NCBI RefSeq assembly: GCF_046630445.1
Contig: NC_092336.1
Location: 294,987,501 to 295,051,500 of the forward strand
Reading direction: 5' to 3'
Source: Rutidosis leptorrhynchoides
Taxonomy: Eukaryota; Streptophyta; Magnoliopsida; Asterales; Asteraceae
DNA length: 64,000 bases
This document shows positions 34,907 to 47,345 of the stretch, one piece after another; within the stretch, counting starts at the first letter, position 1; each line of letters opens with the position of its first letter. The translations under genes and the position numbers were made by a program. The notes under the pieces are model-generated. The model saw nothing but the letters and a program-made list of their open reading frames with translations, ran no database searches and was not told the DNA's origin.

Positions 34907-35029
34907 GCCGCGCCGCGACAAAGTGGTCCGCGCCGCGGCAAAGGAAACAATTTTTGATCAGAAGTTTGGTTAAGAAGGGTTCATTTTCCTTCGATATGTC
35001 ACGCCGCGACATTTGTGCCGCGCCGCGGC
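34907..35029. promoter_or_regulatory. Two pairs of CpG palindromes in the E LTR
   Basis: gccgcgccgcgac (34907), ccgcgccgcggc (34928), gtcacgccgcgac (34998) and gccgcgccgcggc (35017). They are variants of one 13-bp palindrome around a central base, in two pairs about 20 bp apart. They lie upstream of a TATA-like caatttaaggg and the 5'-UTR-like tract. Confidence 0.65.
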
Positions 35030-35906
35030 AATTCTGCTGGACAGATTCGGGTTCTAGCTCAATTTAAGGGATTTTAAGGGGTAAAATGGTAAATTCATAT
35101 GTGGATCTGATGGGAGCTTTAACTCTCAACCACATACTCATTTATTTCATTTTCATTTCCTTTTTCTTTCCTATTTCTCTCCCAAAACACAAAACCCACC
35201 TAGCTTGATCTTGAGATTTGAAGTTGGAGATTTGTGAATCAAACCTAGGAGCGAGATTTAAAGTTGTTCCTTGTGTCTCTAGCTACGCGTTGATAGTCTC
35301 GGTAAGTTCTAACTCTAAGTTTTGAGTTTTAATTGGTTAATGACTAGGGTTTGGGTTACTAGAGATTTGTATGACCCATTTGAGGGTAAAATGGGTGAGT
35401 TTGGGCTATGTCGTTGTAATTAAACCCTAATAGCCATAACCTAGGGTTTTGACCTTGTGATTTAAGGTTGTAAGTGTAAATTGGTGTGGTTAGTCACTAA
35501 TACACTTTAAGAATTATGAAAGATGTGTTAATGGGTAAGTTTGACATAAAATGGGTCAAAATGCACTAGTTGACCTAATTAGATGAAATGGGTATGGATT
35601 ACCCTAAGTTTTGTGTTAATTGAAGTTAATAGACTTTAATTCACTAGTCTTAGCAATCGAAGTCGAGTCTTGGCCATTTATGGGCGGTTGTGAGTAGTTG
35701 GGTCATTTAATGCAAATTGGGTCATTAAATGCTCAAGTGGGTGTATTATGGTTAATTTCACTAGTTGTGAAATTGAATGTGAACTTAATGATTTAGGTAC
35801 ATTGCGTTGAAGTTCGGAAGTGCTAAATCATCGTCCTTGTGTTAAGGTGAGTGGAATAATTATATGTTCATGTATATGGCGTGTTTATTTGTGAATGTTA
35901 TGGTAT

Positions 35907-36118
35907 GAACCATGTGCCGGTAGTGCCATAACATGTATGTGACGGATATAGGATCTGAACCACGTGTCGGTAGCATCGAGTGTGAACCACGTGCCGGTAG
36001 CACTATAAAATGAGGCGTGAACCACGTGCCGGTAGCGTCAAAGTGTGAACCATGTGCCGGTAGCACTATAAAAGAGTGAGACTCAAATGCGTATGGTGTG
36101 AACCACGTGCCGGTAGCA
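35907..36118. promoter_or_regulatory. Six-copy G-box repeat array in the E LTR
   Basis: Copies of gaaccacgtgccggtagc at 35907, 35957, 35983, 36019, 36047 and 36100, with irregular spacing. Four retain CACGTG, the core bound by plant bZIP and bHLH factors; two read CATGTG through a C to T change at CpG. Position downstream of the presumed start makes it part of the transcribed LTR or an internal enhancer. Confidence 0.7.
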
Positions 36119-36717
36119 CCATAGCGTTATGGTTAACCATATTGTGTTGTGATTAGTTTAGCATTATATATATATATGGTGTTGAGTATATGCTAATGAG
36201 ATTTTGTGTCAATGTACGACTTGTTGGCATTTCGGGTATGATTGACTTGCTATGTGAGTTACATGTTCGTACGAGGTATTTAGAAATTGTGATTGCAAAT
36301 AGATGGGTTATATATATGTATGTATAACTATTGCATTCACTAAGCATTGCTTACCCTCTCGTTGTTTACCATTTTTATAGGTTCTGGCTTGGACAAGGGT
36401 AAGGGCATACGGTTGGATTAGTTGTCTCCCGGTTGTGTTGACAGGGGATGCTTTTGGGATAGCTTTTGAAGTGGCCGAACGTCTTGGTTGTTTAGCCCCA
36501 AACCATGCTCTAGTGCCGTTTGGATTATAAACTATCATTTGTTGTTGGTCAAACTTGTATCACATTCATTAATGGCCTTTGTGCCTTTTTGTAAACATTA
36601 AACTCGTAGTATGTTTTGATGAATCGTGTGGAATGGGTTACATATTTAATTGGCGTGTAAATGTATATTATAAAAAAAAAAAATTATCGTACGGAGTACG
36701 GGTTGGGTTGTTTCAAG

Positions 36718-36731
36718 TGGTATCAGAGCAT
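36718..36731 (+). other. Primer-binding site (tRNA-iMet), element E
   Basis: TGGTATCAGAGC matches the complement of the initiator tRNA-Met 3' end, two bases after the LTR. The leader to 37097 shows no other feature. Confidence 0.92.
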
Positions 36732-37097
36732 GGTCTAAGGGATTTAGGCGACTTGAGATAGGTGCCTAGACTTGGACTTTATTGTGTGAGCGCTTTATGC
36801 GGGACTTGTAGGACTTTGGGTCTAATCGGAATTATTAGTGCCTTGGTTTATGTGAACTAACCTTGTGCTAATTGTTTTGTATTGTGTTTAGCAATCATCA
36901 AGCAAGACGGACATTGTACTAGCGAGTTAATGCGACGTGCTCGCGTAACAACGATTAGCTACCGTTGTTACGAGTGTAATTCGTGTCAAATGAGTAATGT
37001 ACGACGATTGTTGAGCAAGATGGGGTAGTGTGGTACGCATGTATATACTTACGTGTTATGCTTTTCGTTCATGGTTTAACCCTTTCCGTTTTATAGA

Positions 37098-40000
37098 ATG
37101 AAGACGAGAAACGGACCCGATCATGATAACGGAAGTACAAGCGAGGACGTCGAATTTTCGGCTAAGGTTGAGACCATTTTTAAAAAGTTAAAAGCGGATT
37201 TTCTTACGGACGTCCGAAAGGTCTTCCAAGATTCGGTCGATGGGCAAGTGACCGATTTGATAAATGAACGAATGAAGGCCACTATCGAAGAGGCCCTTGA
37301 TGCTAGAAACAATTATCCTCGCGGTGAAGGAGGTGAAGGAAGACGGGACTTCCACTACAAGAATTTCAAGGATACTCAACCTCCGATGTTTAATGTGGTG
37401 AGGGATCCATTGAAAAGCACTTGTTGGATTTCCGATATCGAGGGAGCTTTCCGTACCGCGGAATGTCCTCCCGAGAAGAAGACGAGATATGGGTCTAGCA
37501 TGTTACGTGAAGAAGGCAAGTTGTGGTGGGACGATAAAATCAATTTATATGGTGAAGAGCAATGTATGAGCTTGACATGGGAGGAGTTTAAGAAGGAATT
37601 CTTCCAAAAATACCGAACTTCTTCTGACCTTGATAGAATCCGGGACGAGTTGCATCATTTGCAACAAGGTTCAATGGACTTGGTTACTCTCAAGTCTACC
37701 TTTTTAGCAAAGACTCGTTTTTGCCCGGAATATGTTGGTGACGATCACAAGCTAATGAAGGATTTCTACTGTACCTTGAACGATGAGTTAAAGGGTAAGA
37801 TTAGTCGGGGAATGGCTAAGACTTTTGAAGAGCTATTCGAGTTGGCTCGGGGTTTTGAACCGGAGGTTCCGAGGAAGAGTGATTTCACGTTTTCAAAGAG
37901 AAAGTTTGAAGGTTCGAGTCATTCGAACTTTTCAAATAAAAAGAATAAGAAAGCCTCCGAAAGCGTAAATAGTGTGAAGAAGGGTGCTTCCGGGGGTTTC
38001 GGGCCCACGTGTTTTAATTATAAACAAAGGGGACACATGGCCCGTGATTGTACCAATGGCCCGAACAAATTCTCTTGCTATAATTGTGGTAAGGAAGGAC
38101 ACCGAAAGTTAGAGTGTCCCGATTTGAACAACGATAATGTTAAAAGGCTAGAGAAGGCGGCGGGTACGGCTCGAGGGCGAAACTATTTGATGACGAACGA
38201 CGAAGCCAAGCAATCCCACGATGTTGTCTCAGGTACTTTCATGGTTAACTCTAATCCGGCAAGGATTTTATTTGATAGCGGTGCAAATTTGTCGTTTGTA
38301 TCTCCAAAATTTATGCCTAAACTCGATAGACCGTTAGCTAAGTTAAGTCGTCCGGTAGAAGTTGAAATAGCGGACGGCAAGACGGTGCTAGTGGTTGATG
38401 TGTGTAAGATTTGTGATGTCGTTTTTGGTGCCGAAAACTTTAAAATTGATCTTATCCCTATGACTTTGGGCGATTTTGATATCGTTGTTGGTATGGATTG
38501 GCTCGATCGAAATAGAGCTGATATTGCATGCCATGAAAAGCTTATACATGTGAAGACCCCAAGTGGGGGAGAGTTGATTATTCATGGCGATAGACGAAGA
38601 AGACTTGTGCCGATATGTTCTTTTGCGCTGGCACGTCGTTTTCTTGTTAGTGGTGGCATGGCTTTTCTTGCCCATGTTGTCGATACTCGTGACGAGCCAC
38701 CACCTATTCGTGAAATTCCGGTGGTTAGTGAATTCGAAGACGTTTTTCCGGACGAGTTACCGGGTGTTTCGGCGGAAAGACAAGTAGAATTTCGCATTGA
38801 GTTGGTTCCGGGAGCTACTCCCATTGCTAAAACTCCTTATCATTTAGCACCGACGGAAATGCAAGAATTGTTAAATCAAACCCAAGAGTTGCTTGAGAAG
38901 GGTTTTATTCGACCGAGTGCTTCGCCATGGGGCGCTCTGGTTTTATTCGTGAAAAAGAAGGATGGTAGTATGCGGATGTGCATCGATTACCGGAAGTTGA
39001 ACAAAGTGACGATCAAGAATCGTTATCCATTGCCTCGGATTGACGATTTGTTTGACCAACTCCAAGGTGCAACGTATTTCTCTAAGATCAACCTACGGTC
39101 CGGCTATCACCAAATGCGGGTTCGTGAGGAAGACATAGAGAAAACGGCTTTTCGAATGTGTTATGGGCATTTCGAGTTTGTAGTTATGCCTTTTGGTCTT
39201 ACGAATGCACCGGCGACATTCATGGATCTTATGAACCGAGTGTGCCAACCCATGTTGGACAAGTCGGTGATTGTGTTCATTGATGACATACTAGTCTACT
39301 CGAAAAGTATGAACGAGCATGAACATCATTTGCGTGATGTATTGAAGACATTACGAAAGGAGAAGTTGTATGCTAAGTTCTCAAAATGTGAATTTTAGCT
39401 AAGGGAGGTTCAATTCCTTGGCCACATTGTGAACAAAGACGGTATTCAAGTAGATCCGGGGAAGATAGAGACGGTGAAGAGTTGGAGACAACCGACTACG
39501 CCTACGGAGGTCTGAAGTTTTCTCGGATTGGCCGGTTATTATCGTCGGTTTATCCAAGACTTTTCTAAGATCGCTTCTTCATTGACGAAATTAACAAGGA
39601 AGAACGTGAGGTTTGTTTGGGAGAACGAGCAAGAAATTGCTTTTAAATTGTTAAAAGAGAAGCTATGTCAAGCTCCGGTGTTGGTTTTTCCGGAAGGGGT
39701 GGAAGACATGACGGTTTATTGTGATGCCTCGTTAAATGGACTCGGGTGTGTTCTTATGCAAAGGGGTAAAGTCATCGCGTATGCCTCTCGACAATTAAAG
39801 GAACACGAGACGAGATATCCGACTCATGATCTTGAGTTGGCGGCGGTTGTGCATGCGTTGAAGATTTGGGGCCATTACTTGTATGGTGTCAAGTGTACGA
39901 TTTATTCGGATCATAAGAGTTTGAAACATCTCTTTAATCAACGAGATTTGAATTATCGTCAACGTAGGTGGATGGATGTGGTAAAAGACTATGATTGTGT

Positions 40001-41606
40001 GATACTTTACCATCCGGGCAAGGCAAATGTGGTCGCGGTTGCGTTAAGTCGAAAGAGTCATCACCCGGCGTTACGATTTGGATTGTTACGTATGATTATT
40101 ACTAACGATTTTCTTGAAAAACTTGGTGTGATTCAAATAGAGGCTTACGTTCACAACAAGCATGCGGAGCGAATTGTGGGACAATCGGAGTTCATCACTA
40201 TGGGTTCGCGGGGTTTGTTGTCCTTTTAAGGAAGAGTGTGGGTGACTAAGATGGGAGATTATCGACAAGTGCTACTTGATGAAGCACATAAGTCAAAGTA
40301 TTCCATTCATCCGGGAGCAACGAAAATGTATCTTGATTTAAGGAAAGATTATTGGTGGCCGGGCATGAAACGTGACGTTGTGAAATATGTTGAGCAATGC
40401 GTCACGTGTTTGCAAGTTAAAGCCGAGCACCAAAATCCGTATGGTAAGTTACAACCTTTAGAAATCCCGAAATGGAAATGGGAGCACATTACCATGGATT
40501 TCATCACGAAGTTACCTAGAACGGCGAGAACCTAATTTGATTCGATTTGGGTTATAGTTGATCGTTTGACGAAAAGTGCTTTGTTTCTTCCCATCAAGGA
40601 AGCAATATCGTCGGAGACCTTGGCTAAGTTATTTATCAAGGAAGTCATCTCTCGACACGGTGTTCCTATATCTATTATTTCGGATCGAGACACTCGTTTT
40701 ACATCTGGGTTTTGGGAAAAGTTTCATGAAGATATGGGTACGCAATTGAAGTTGAGCACGGCGTATCATCCTCAAACGGACGGTCAAACCGAACGTACAA
40801 ATCAAACTTTGGAAGATATGTTACGAGCGTGTATTATCGATTTTGGTGGTAGTTGGGACGAGCACTTACCTTTGGTGGAATTCTCGTACAATAATAGTTA
40901 TCATACTAGTATTGGAATGCCACCTTATGAGATGTTTTATGGGCGTAGGTGTCGAACCCCGATTTGTTGGGGTGAAGTGGGACAAAAGGAAATCGAGAGT
41001 ACCGATTTGGTGTTAGAGACGAATAACAAGATTGATGTGATTCGAGAGCATTTAAAAAAGGCTCAAGATAGGCAAAAGTCGTATGCCGACAAACGTAGAC
41101 GAACGATCGAATTTCAAGAAGGTGACATGGTGATGCTTAAGGTTTCGCCATGGAAAGGTATTATTCGATTCCGGAAACGAGGAAAGTTAGCTCCTTGGTT
41201 TATTGGACCATTTAAGGTTTTAGCTCGTGTTGGTGAAGTCGCGTATCGTTTGGAATTACCCGAAGAGCTTGCGGGGATCCATAATACATTTCATGTTTCC
41301 CATCTCCGTAAGTGTCTTGCGGATGATTCATCTTGGGTGCCTTTAGACGAGATTGAGCTAAACAATAAGTTAGAGTATATCGAGGAACCGATTGCCATAG
41401 TTGATGAGAAGGTCAAAAGGGTGAGACATAAGGAGGTTAGGACTTTTAAAGTTCAATGGCGACGTAGTAAGGGTTCCGAGTTTACTTGGGAGCCCGAAGA
41501 GTTTGTGTTGGTTTATCTTCCTTCGTGTCATGCGGCTTGGATTGTGACAACCCGGAAATTTCCAATCAAATTTAAACTTTATCTTTATATTATTACGACA
41601 CGATAA
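37098..41606 (+). pseudogene. Gag-pol-chromodomain polyprotein of element E, four in-frame stops
   Basis: One reading frame throughout, stopped at 39396-39398 (TAG just after KCEF, in RT), 39513-39515 (TGA before [12 protein letters not shown]), 40227-40229 and 40533-40535. Domains: Gag (about 85-260), two CCHC knuckles (about 305-318, first with the second Cys replaced by Tyr; 327-340 intact), protease FDSGANLSF at about 392-400, RT with [10 protein letters not shown] near 735, RNase H ([24 protein letters not shown]), integrase (HPGATKMYLDLRKDYWWPGM, SDRDTRFTSGFWE, HPQTDGQTERTNQTLEDM) and a chromodomain (EEPIAIVDEKVKRVRHKE, QWRRSKGSEFTWEPEE). E's own sequence ends near 41542 and the last codons read into the D2 LTR. 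Non-functional without readthrough. Confidence 0.9.
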
Positions 41607-41719
41607 GCAAAGTTTGTTAAGTTAAATCTCAAGAATTTTAAACTGTGTTCATACATTCATTATAACCTCGACCAAATTCTGACGATTCATGAACCGTTAT
41701 ATATAAATAGATATGTATA

Positions 41720-41819
<100 letters not shown>

Positions 41820-42581
41820 CTTGATAATATTAATAAAGTATTAAACGTATATTACTTTACACGAACACATTTGTTTCAATATGTTTATTGATGGAATTAG
41901 AAGATAATATCAAATGATTGATTTATCAGATACATTGTGATATGATTACGGGTCTATGTTATGAGGTCCACTGTGATTTAAGAAATCTATTCTTTTTGAC
42001 AATATTCGGAAAATGGTAAAGTGATTTATAAGTAAGAACGTGGAGTGTAAATAACTTAGATGTTGGATATCGACAAGTTAAGTAACTCGACATTTTTCAT
42101 ACGTTTATTTAACCTTTGGACTTTATCCCATGCTTCACCAACAGACCGTAATTTAAAAACTTGAAACCTATTATGAATATATATGATTCTACTTTTCTAA
42201 AACGTTTTATGATATAACGATTTCCATTATTTTAACCTTTTAACAAAATGATTCTTAAATATATTTAGTTTTGAAAAACAAAATTATCATATTTATTTGA
42301 TTTATTTTCAAACGTACAAAGTTTTTAGTTTAAAAAGAACTTTATTATTAAAACGTATATAACTTTTATAAATATCTAGACCACTTTTGACAACTCATTA
42401 CTTAACCAGTATGATAAAGATAACGATATTTATATTTTATTTTATTAAATATAAATAATGATTTAAATTAATTTTATATATATTTATACACGTATTATAC
42501 GTACATAGTTTTATACTTTTACTATACTTTAACTTTACCTTTACTTTACTTTACTTTTACTTTACTTTAAATTTAATAATT

Positions 42582-42680
42582 TACTTTAATAATTCATACT
42601 TTAATAATTCACTTTAATAATTCATACTTTAATAATTCACTTTAATAATTCATACTTTAATAATTCACTTTAATAATTCA
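42582..42680. repeat. 28-bp tandem repeat in D2
   Basis: Alternating actttaataattcat and actttaataattc units (15 + 13 bp), about 3.5 periods. Preceded by an actttactttact tract (42530-42570), directly upstream of the TATA-like site. Confidence 0.8.
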
Positions 42681-43004
42681 AAAATCTATTATAAATAGAA
42701 TTCAATAGGTTTCATTATTTCATAAAAACTTGAAATATATTTCTCTAAACTCTCTCAATCGACTTACATATATATATTTACTCAGTATTATTTCAAGATA
42801 TTATTAGTATACATAAAATACTACGACGAGGTCATGAGCGTATTATTTCAAAATGGATTTTTCGAGCGGGATAGAGCTAAGGAAAACATGGGTTATAGCT
42901 ATGGAGGTGATGGGTATGGTTCATGGGTATGCTTGTGAGGTCAATCTAGTGTTTATCGTCCCGTTGCGTCTACGTACCTTTCCTGCAATATTGAATCTCA
43001 ATAT

Positions 43005-45334
43005 TGTAACATCCCGCCTTTTTCCGTTAAATTTATTTTTAACACCGTCTTTTTTTTAAATAATACCTTTCGTTATTTAAATTCGTAGTTTCCGTTGACT
43101 AACGTTCATAATAATTCCGTCATTTAATTATAACATCACTCGTTTACTCGAACGTTTTTAAAATATTCGTTTGGTTAATTCCCGCACCCGCTTTGAAACT
43201 TGAGGGACTAATCTTGGCACTTTCCCAAATTTTGGTAACTAGTCACCACCACCTCCCACCATCTCATCCATTCATTTCTCACTTCATCTTCTCCCTCTTT
43301 TTCTCTCTTCCATTTTAGAACTCAAACACCCATCTTTATAAAATCATCATCTAAATCCGGATCAAGAAGGAAACATCAAAACAAATTACATTTTCGTGAT
43401 TCTCTCTTCATCCTCTACATTTTGGTACCAATTTCATCAAGTTTGGGTAACATTTCTAAAACTCTAGATTTTCTCTAAATTCGTGTTTTTATACTTGAAA
43501 TGGTGTTAGTTAGTGTCTATGGCTCGTGTGTAACATGAATATATATTTTGTTTGCTCGATTTGTTGTTTTGAGTAACTAGTTTGAACATTTGAAATGGGT
43601 TTGCTTAATCTTGCATTTTGGAAGATTAAATGTTGTTTGATTGTTAAAGTTCATGTTTTAATTGTGTTACTAGTATCACTAGCTTCGTTTTGATGCGTAG
43701 GTTGATTAAGAAAACTTCAAACACATGATTATTGATTTTTGTGAATTTTGGTTAGGGTTTGATAGACTTTGAAATGAACTTTTGATGCGTTGAATGCTTG
43801 TTAATGTTGTTAGTAAGTGTTTAGATGCAATGTATGCTTAATTACCTTCGAAACGGCATATCGTATGTGTAAATTGGATTCCCGAATCATAAAATACGTT
43901 TTACGAACTTGAAACTTTGAAAATAAACCTTTCTTGATCAATTGACGAGTTTTCGGTTATTGTAATTGATGTTTTTGCTTGGTGAAAGGTAGTTAATTGT
44001 ATTCCTTGTCAAAAGAGCTTTCCAATGATATAAGATGCGTATTCTAAGTGTTTACGGTTTGCGTTTTGTGCTAAATTGAATTTTGGATCAAGACTTGAAC
44101 TTTTGAAACTGACCAGGTACCAGGCCACGCCTAATGTCGCGGCGCGACACCTCTGGCTGCGGTGCGGCAATAGCCGTGTTTGGGTTCTGACCTACTTTGT
44201 CAAATTTCAAAAAATGTTTGCTATGCTACGCACCTCCGATTCACATGTAACTTGTTCTAACATGCTTATATATGAATAAAAACCTCAGAAAAATAGTTCG
44301 GGACCCGACCCGACCCCGTTGACTTTTTCGTTGACTTTGACCAAGTTTGACTTTTAGTCAAACTTAACAAAACACTTATACAATCGTTCTAATCTTATTT
44401 TATACGTGATTCTTGCATGAAACTTGACAATGTGATTCACATGCTATATAATCGAGTCGTAATGAGCCATATGACTAATTGAACACATTTCGCCTGACCT
44501 TGTGTCGTAACCGGTTAATTGATACAACTTACTTGTTTAGGTCAAGGCTAAGCAACATTCATGCACACGTTTACTTTGTGAAGTACATTTATACTCGTGC
44601 ACTCGAGGTGAGATCATAGTCCCATCTTTCAACAACTTTTATACTTTTAAATCATGGGATGAGAAACATATACGGTTTTATACTACATACTTTTACACTT
44701 TGAAGACAAGTACAGAAACGAACATTCCACGTGCGGGTTTGAACAAAAAGCCTCAATTCAATTATCATTAGTTACACTTGCAGGGTGTAAACGTGAACTT
44801 ATATTATGGGATCACATGGGCTTGACGAGCCTCATTCGGACGGTTCGCTACCGTTAGCGGATGAAATATATTTTCGGGTCTAGTGTATGTTCTAACACTA
44901 CGCAAAGGGTGCAAAACAGTTAAGTTTGATAATTGGGTGCCCGGGATACAAATAACAACTTTTGGAATGCAAATGATTTTGATAATCATCTTATATGAAA
45001 TCTTGTGGTTCAAATAAAACATTTACTAAAACACCTATGATTTCACCAACGTTTTTCGTTGACAGTTTTCTATATGTTTCTCAGGTTCATACATGGCTAT
45101 TTGATACATGCTTCCGCGTACACTCATACTTGCTTGGGGTCAAGCATACATACATGCATACGCTAGTGATAGCACCTTTGGATTCAAACATGTTGTTTAC
45201 ATACTTACGCTATTTATAGCAAACCGTGACTTTCAACTTATATTATGTCGCAAGTTATTTCATTTATACTTTACAACTTTTGTAAACTTAAACTTGTTGT
45301 CGAACCGTTTGGTAAACTAAACTTTGTAAGTTTT
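43005..45334 (+). mobile_element. 5' LTR of element F, first part
   Basis: TGTAACATCCCG head at 43005. The LTR is interrupted at 45334 by element G and resumes at 62225, ending TACA at 62343; assembled length about 2.45 kb. A 5'-UTR-like stretch with ttctctcttcc lies near 43290-43440. Palindromes at 44136-44168. No coding sequence. Confidence 0.8.
44136..44168. promoter_or_regulatory. CpG palindrome pair in the F LTR
   Basis: gtcgcggcgcgac at 44136-44148 and a decayed gctgcggtgcggc at 44156-44168, 20 bp apart. Same palindrome class as in E. Unlike E, it lies downstream of the UTR-like tract. Confidence 0.55.
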
Positions 45335-47330
45335 TGATGTCAAAGCAGAGGGGTATAAAATATTATTAATTTTTAGCAGAAAATACTATTAAATACGATA
45401 CAATTTTACACAAGATATTTATTTATTTATAGAATGGATATACTTAAACCTTGCTACAACACTTATAGGCAGTGTACCTAATCGTACAGTAGTGTAGTTT
45501 TTAGTAAGTCCGGTTCGTTCCACAGGGAAATCTTTAAACAAAGCTCAACGCTATATTAGTTTACTTTTATAAAAATACAAATATATATATAGGTAATATT
45601 ATTATTATAAAGGGGGGTTTTTACCGTTTAATGACCGGTTTGTCGATTTTAAAACTTTAGTCGCAGTTAAAACCTAATGTGAAATATAAAATAAATACAA
45701 GACTTTAAATTAAAGCGTAAAGTAAATAACGATAATGAAATTGCGAATAATAAAAATGCGATAAAATTAAATTGCGATAATTAAAAGTACGATAATTAAA
45801 AGTGCGATAAAATAAAATAACAATTAATAAAATGCGATAATTAGAAGTGCAATTAAATATAAAATAAAGGAAATTAAATATGATATAAAAGAATTATGCT
45901 TATTTAAACTTCCGTAATCATGATGTTTGACGTGTTGATTTTAGTTTTATGCCCATGGGTTAATTGTCCTTTGTCCTGGATTATTCAATATGTCCGTCTG
46001 GTTTTTGTCCATAACAGTCCATCAGTCATAAATATAAATTGCAAGTGTCCTTGTCAAATTATTATTATACCCGAAGATAAATATTCCAACTAATTGGGGA
46101 TTCGAATTGTAACAAGGTTTTAATACTTTGTTTAATGAATACACCAGGTTATCGACTGCGTGTAAACCAAGGTTTTACTACTTTGTTAACAATTACACCA
46201 ATTACCCTTGAATGTAATTTCACCCCTGTTTTAATTATTCTAGTGGCTATTAATCCATTCCCGTATCCGGTTAAATGAACGATTATTCGTACATATAAAT
46301 ACCCCGCCCATCGTGTCCGATCGAGTGTATATGGTAATTTATAGGGACGCCCAATTGTAAATCTTTATATTAACATTAACAAACTTTCATTTAGTTAAAC
46401 AAATATAAAGCCCATTAATAGCCCATAGTCTAGTTTCTACAAGTGTCGTTCTTTTGTCCAAACCCCAATTATGGTACAAAGCCCAATTACCCAATTTTAG
46501 TAATTAGCCCAACATCATGATTACTTCGTTTTAAACAAGCATAATAATAACTTAGCTACGAGACATTAATATAAAAAGGTTGAACATAACTTACAATGAT
46601 TAAAAATAGCGTAGCGTTACACGGACAGAATTTCGACTTACACCCTTACAACATTCGCTAACATACCCTTATTATTAGAATTATAATTAAAATTAAAATA
46701 TAAATTATAAATATAAATATATTACTTCGTATATATTGAGAGAGATTGAGAAAAAAGATGTAAAATTCGATCAGAATTCGGTTGGCTTTATAGCCAGAAA
46801 TGAATTTTGGGGCTCCGCGACTCGCGGCAAAAAGCCCTTCAAACTCCGCGAGTCGCGGAGAGGTATTTTCATTTTACACCCTTGGAGTTTCTGGCTGCCG
46901 ACGGTTTTAATAATATATATATATAATATATATATAATTAATATAATTAATTATATATTATATTATATTTATATACATAGTTAACTTGTAATTTTTAGTC
47001 CGTTGCGTCGAGCGTTAAGAGTTGACTCTGGTCCCGGTTCCGGTTTTTCGAACGTCCTTGCGTACAATTTAATATCTTGTACTTTGCGTTTTGAATCTTG
47101 TACTCTTGTGATTTCGAGACGTTTCTTATCAATAATTGGAACCTTTTTGATTGTCTTTTGTTCTTTTGAGCTTTTTGGTCGTTTGCGTCTTCAAATCGTC
47201 GAATCTGTCTTTTGTCTTCACCTTTTATTATTTAAACGAATATCACTTGTAAATAGAACAATTGCAACTAAAAGCTTGTCTTTCTTGAGGAATAATGCTA
47301 TGAAATATATGTTCGTTTTTAGCATTATCA
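45335..47330 (-). mobile_element. 3' LTR of element G
   Basis: 1996 bp. On minus, the palindromes at 46860-46813 precede a TATA box CTATAAAG (46787-46794) and a TCTCAATCTCTCTC start-like tract. Short ORFs here (for example 46736-46984) are chance and repeat exactly in the other LTR. Confidence 0.92.
46813..46860. promoter_or_regulatory. CpG palindrome pair upstream of the LTR TATA box (G, 3' LTR)
   Basis: ctccgcgactcgcgg at 46813-46827 and ctccgcgagtcgcggag at 46844-46860. On the sense strand they sit about 20-70 bp upstream of CTATAAAG. An identical pair is at 61702-61749. Confidence 0.7.
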
Positions 47331-47345
47331 AATATTCCCACACTT
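47331..47345 (-). other. Polypurine tract of element G
   Basis: Minus reads AAGTGTGGGAATATT directly before the LTR TGATAATG start, equivalent to 10855 in element C. Confidence 0.8.

Larger units (their letters stand above)
34589..36715 (+). mobile_element. 5' LTR of element E
   Basis: 2127 bp, TGTAACATCCCG head and GTTTCA end, two bases before the PBS. It contains paired CpG palindromes (34907-35029), a pyrimidine-rich 5'-UTR-like tract with cccaaaacacaaaaccc (35150-35200) and a G-box repeat array (35907-36118). Confidence 0.88.
34589..41542 (+). mobile_element. Chromovirus-type Ty3/gypsy element E (3' part displaced)
   Basis: 5' LTR 34589-36715, tRNA-iMet PBS at 36718, leader, then gag-pol with chromodomain from 37098. 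The chromodomain places it among chromoviruses, probably Tekay-like judging by the long TGTAACATCCCG LTR. At 41543, right after the chromodomain, a different LTR (D2) begins, and no matching 3' LTR lies in the window. E is the oldest layer of the right-hand nest. Confidence 0.85.
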
